DNA of 64,000 bases from Spongilla lacustris (taxonomy: Eukaryota; Porifera; Demospongiae; Spongillida; Spongillidae), in contig OX442430.1 in assembly GCA_949361645.1 (NCBI GenBank), positions 7,066,081-7,130,080 of the forward strand, in the 5' to 3' direction. A program made the position numbers and the translations under genes. The notes below the pieces were generated by a model that worked only from the letters and a program-made list of their open reading frames with translations, ran no database searches and was not told where the DNA came from. Shown here piece by piece: positions 60,401 through 64,000 of this stretch; within the stretch, counting starts at the first letter, position 1, and each line of letters opens with the position of its first letter.

Positions 60401-63400
60401 TGCCAATAGTGCCAGAAAAAACGGCTCCAAATCCACCTCTCCCTATCAGAGATGAAATCACTACATCCTCAGCACTAATGACCACAGACTTTGGAAGGTC
60501 CCCGAACACCTTAAGAAGACAGCAATAACGAGAAAAATAAAAACTAGCAGAAAAAAAAAGGAATCCCTCACCATGTCAGGGGCAATTTTGGAAACACTTA
60601 TACTTCCATGGATTGGACACTTAAGCTCTTGTTTCAGTGCAACTGCATGTGCACAAAAGGGCAATGAAAACAAAAAGTAACTTTTTGCAGTGACTACTTC
60701 AGTGCCATTATGCTGACGACCAGATGTTGAGCGTTTTGGTGAAGCATCAGTGAGCCGTCTCGCCTCACACTTATCACAGGGCGCACCCACCAGTATCATG
60801 GAAAGATCAAAACCTCTCTTCCTCCCAAACACAACATACCAGTCATCGAAAATTGAATCTATGCACTGAACGGACTGCTGGAGAAGCCACGTGGCTGCAC
60901 GCATATAGTGGGAAGAATCTGAAGGAGACTCTGAATCTGTGCTCGATGAAACTGTGAAAACCCTCACTTCAATACCACAGAACTTTTTCACCACCTCATG
61001 GCCCTCACTTGTGACAATGTAAGTGGAGTCTGTGCCTGGGAGTGGATAAGTCACAGGGACAATGCTGAGCACATCCATGCCGTTGCAGGTAAGGCAGACA
61101 CCATGCCTCCAACAGCGCAATAGTGGTTCACATTTTTCAAATAGGCTCCTGCATTGAGCTATAATAGTAGAATTGGCACAGATGCGAGATGTTAGACGGG
61201 AGAAAAACCCGTTTGGAACAAATGGAAGAACATAGTGCCTCAACAGAACATGCTTCTGGGTGTTTATTGGTACTGAAAGCAGGCTAGCGGTGCTTTGTAC
61301 AGAAAGCTTGCCGGAGTTATCCTGACTGACTGCACAAGCATGCTCCCTGCGTCGTGACATAAGTGAGGGGATTAGGATGGAGTGTTGGTCCAGAAGGAGG
61401 ATGACCTCAAAGCTTTGCATGATGCTGATGATTGCACTGATGAAGGACTGCGTAGAATCCACATTGAACAGCTTAAAAAAATCTTCCATGCACATGAAAC
61501 CTGTAAAAACCATTCAACGGTTAAAGGATTGATTTACATGCACATTATCAATACCAATACCATTCTTCTGAAAAGGATTTCTTTCCTGCACTGTGATCAC
61601 ATTTGCCATTGTTGCGCACAGCCACTGAGGGTCAACACAGTACAGCTCATCCATTGTAATCCCCTTGTGATGCAGAATGATACCTGAGAGGATACAAAAT
61701 GTGTATGGGGTCATCATAGCAGTACATGTTGCCTTCCTCTCACCATTGTCATGCCAGAAGCTGCTGGCTTCAACAATCTCCTGAGTGTTGCCAGCATATC
61801 CACACTGGTACACTTCTCTCCTGCCCAATTTTATTTATGCACACGTAGATAGATTTTTTTAAAAGAACACAGATAATAATATAATAACTGTATAATTATA
61901 TAAACTACATACACAGCACTGATTAGTACTAAGCATTAAGGTTGTATGTATATTCCAGCAGAACCGAACAACATGCATTCCCTCCTACATGTGTATGTTA
62001 ATGTTACAGCATGCACAGTTGGTACAAGTGCAGTTTCATTACTTAATGCATACAGCATAACAACTTACAGATACTCTTCTTTGGAGAAGATTGGTATAAT
62101 ATTTTGCTTGCTGCACTTCTTGACCAGAGATTGAATGATCTTCAGGACTCCAGTGTAATACAATGGAATGGGTTCATCTATTAAGGGTGGAGCATCTTTC
62201 TTTGCACCTGAAAATGAAGAAAGGCAGAGAAATTGTGTCCACATGCAGCTTGTAAGTAGTTGGCTGCAGTATTACAGGTACCTAACCTTGGTCTTTGTAT
62301 GTCTGTGTAAACATGTAGATATGTGTCCTCAGTTGGTGCATGTCAGAAGAATTAAAGCTGTTTACAAAGAAGCAGTGTGGTTGGATCTTGGGATAGGCAA
62401 AGCTGCTTGGGTTGTACTCTACATACAGCCTCCTGAAGGCCTCTTCAAGTGCAGAAGTATTTTTAATGCAGTCAGCGTGAGTGCCAATCACTATTACTGG
62501 AGCATTTGGTGCTCTGGCCTAACATAAGGATGATTGGTAACATTGTCATGCACTCAAAATTTAAAGTGCCCAGACCTCAATATTTTCCAGCCATGTTTTA
62601 ATGTTTCTTAACCCTGCTTCTCCTTCTAATGCATCCCAGACCACCAGATAAAGTGAGCGATGTGAAATGAAGCACTGGTGAGTGGCATAGTACTCCTCCT
62701 GGATGTTGTGGGAACATTGGTTAACAAGTAGTGTTCAATCCGTTACAGATACACATTATAAACTGAACAACAGCGAGACTGACTGCACATACATGTCCAC
62801 AATAAATACAAATTAACGTGTACAACCTATGGCTAATATACATACATAGCATTGCATACATTAATACCACAATGACATACCCTACCTGCCCTCCAAAATC
62901 CCATGTCATAAAGGTAATCACTGGAAGATTTCTCATTGGTGAATATTCCCACTGACCCAACTCGACACCAACAGTGGACAAAGGCAGTCCATTCACCCCC
63001 ATCTGTACTGTCCTCTGGTGCGCCATTTTCCCCTTCTTTGTAAGCTGGAAAAGAAGAGTTGTTTTACCAGCATTTGCTGACCCCGCCAACATCAACTTCA
63101 TGTGACGATAAGATTCCTTGCTGTGAGGGAGGGGGGGGGTTATTTTTTTACTTTTAAAGAACATAGTTAGATTCTGCACTAACCCATGAACAATTCCTTT
63201 AAGATAGCTTAGAAGATACTTAGGTGAAAGCTTCTCAACCAAATTTTTCGGAATTCCTGCCAGTGACAAGCCCTCCAAATTCAAAGTGGATAGAGAGAGA
63301 AGACCCAACCCACTGGGAAGGCTGACAATGCCTGTGTTGTGGGCCAGATTTAGGGAGTTGAGGGATGTCAAGTTGAGTATGCTGGGTGGAACAGAAGTCA

Positions 63401-64000
63401 GCTCATTGTGCTCAAGTGACAGGACGGACAGTTGTGGAAAGTGCACGACCATAGTGCACACCACATTTTCTGCATCAAGATCAGTATTGATATCAATTGC
63501 ATGAAATTCGGCTAGTCTGTTATATCCTAGTGTGAGAGTTGTAAGTGACTTCAACTGATTATGAGTGGTGTGAGTACAATCGGAGTCTCCTGATTGCAGT
63601 AGCAGAAGCATGCAAGCAGATGAGCAGCGCGATACTGGTGCATGTGGCGCTGGAGTGGCCATGTCTTGAATGAAATTGTGGTCCAGACGGATAGTAGCCA
63701 CATTCCGGGGCATGCTATGGACAAGATCCAAGTACTCAATACAATTTTGGCTCATGTTTATGTATTGCAGTTTTGGAGCTAGGCAGGGCAGTTCCTCTGG
63801 AATTTTTGAGAACATGTTCTGTGAAAGATTAAGTGACAACAATGCAGATGTTTCAAACTCTTCACAGAATGTTAGGGAAAGCAATGCATTCTCTGATTCG
63901 CTGTCAAGCTCCTCTTTCTCTTTTTCCTTGTCTCTCTGCACATGAAGGTTTTGAATCCATTCCGTAACATTTTCCACATAAAACTTTCCATTGGTAGCCA
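57413..64000 (-). CDS. LRRK1-like ROCO kinase, copy D (runs off the right edge)
   Basis: Closest to copy C throughout. In gene order: leucine-rich repeats (63.98-63.18 kb; LSVLSLEHNELTSVPPS, LNLEGLSLAGIP), then a very short intron (about 65 bp), then Roc with GSANAGKTTLL, WDFGGQ and GTHAD (63.1-62.28 kb). COR spans 62.2-60.57 kb. Kinase: glycine loop RGGFGAVFSG (60.45 kb), IAIKTF (60.3 kb), FRDLKPGNI (59.65 kb), ADYGIC, PPEVL. Propeller-like exons lie at 58.8-57.87 kb and the last exon at about 57,726-57,413, ending in the same basic RRRSNAVQN tail as copy C. The ankyrin part lies outside the window. No frame break is visible in what is present. Confidence 0.9.

Overview
The window looks like nuclear DNA of an invertebrate animal. 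Genes are split by short GT-AG introns, the protein families are metazoan (ROCO/LRRK kinases, a secreted DNase I, C2H2 fingers), and the DNA is crowded with microsatellites, short inverted-repeat elements and retrotransposon relics. The phylum cannot be fixed from sequence alone. The compact introns and ROCO expansion would fit a sponge, cnidarian or other marine invertebrate, but this is inference.

Layout. 0-10 kb is repeat territory: a single-ORF LINE (3.6-7.4 kb, minus) sits between two very long (ACAT)n arrays, all enclosed by a ~0.5 kb inverted repeat (about 1.02-1.55 and 9.43-9.94 kb). At 10.25-10.98 kb is an unrecognised, probably decayed coding segment. 11.17-14.77 kb is a broken partial copy (A) of an LRRK gene. 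16.3-20.2 kb (minus) holds a complete six-exon DNase I-like gene whose splice phases all agree, with a reverse-transcriptase relic in its third intron. 21.9-23.2 kb is a piggyBac-type transposase relic. 24.9-27.3 kb (plus) holds exons of a TFIIIA-style C2H2 zinc-finger gene.

The right 36 kb is a head-to-tail array of LRRK1-like ROCO kinase genes on the minus strand: B (27.7-37.7 kb), C (39.5-48.6 kb) and D (57.4 kb to beyond the right edge). Each reads ankyrin-like region, leucine-rich repeats, Roc GTPase, COR, kinase, then a C-terminal propeller-like region. B, C and D keep the nucleotide-binding and catalytic motifs; A does not. Between C and D lies a decayed Ty3/gypsy element (about 49.5-54.95 kb) split by a pogo/Tigger-type DNA transposon (52,597-54,535) with exact TIRs and TA target duplications.

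Most interesting points: the LINE embedded in an (ACAT)n array; two tiny perfect hairpins (58 and 67 bp) with 9- and 8-bp target duplications beside gene ends; a ~390 bp tract nearly identical among LRRK copies that otherwise differ, suggesting gene conversion; and the deletion, micro-inversion and exon re-duplication that broke LRRK copy A.
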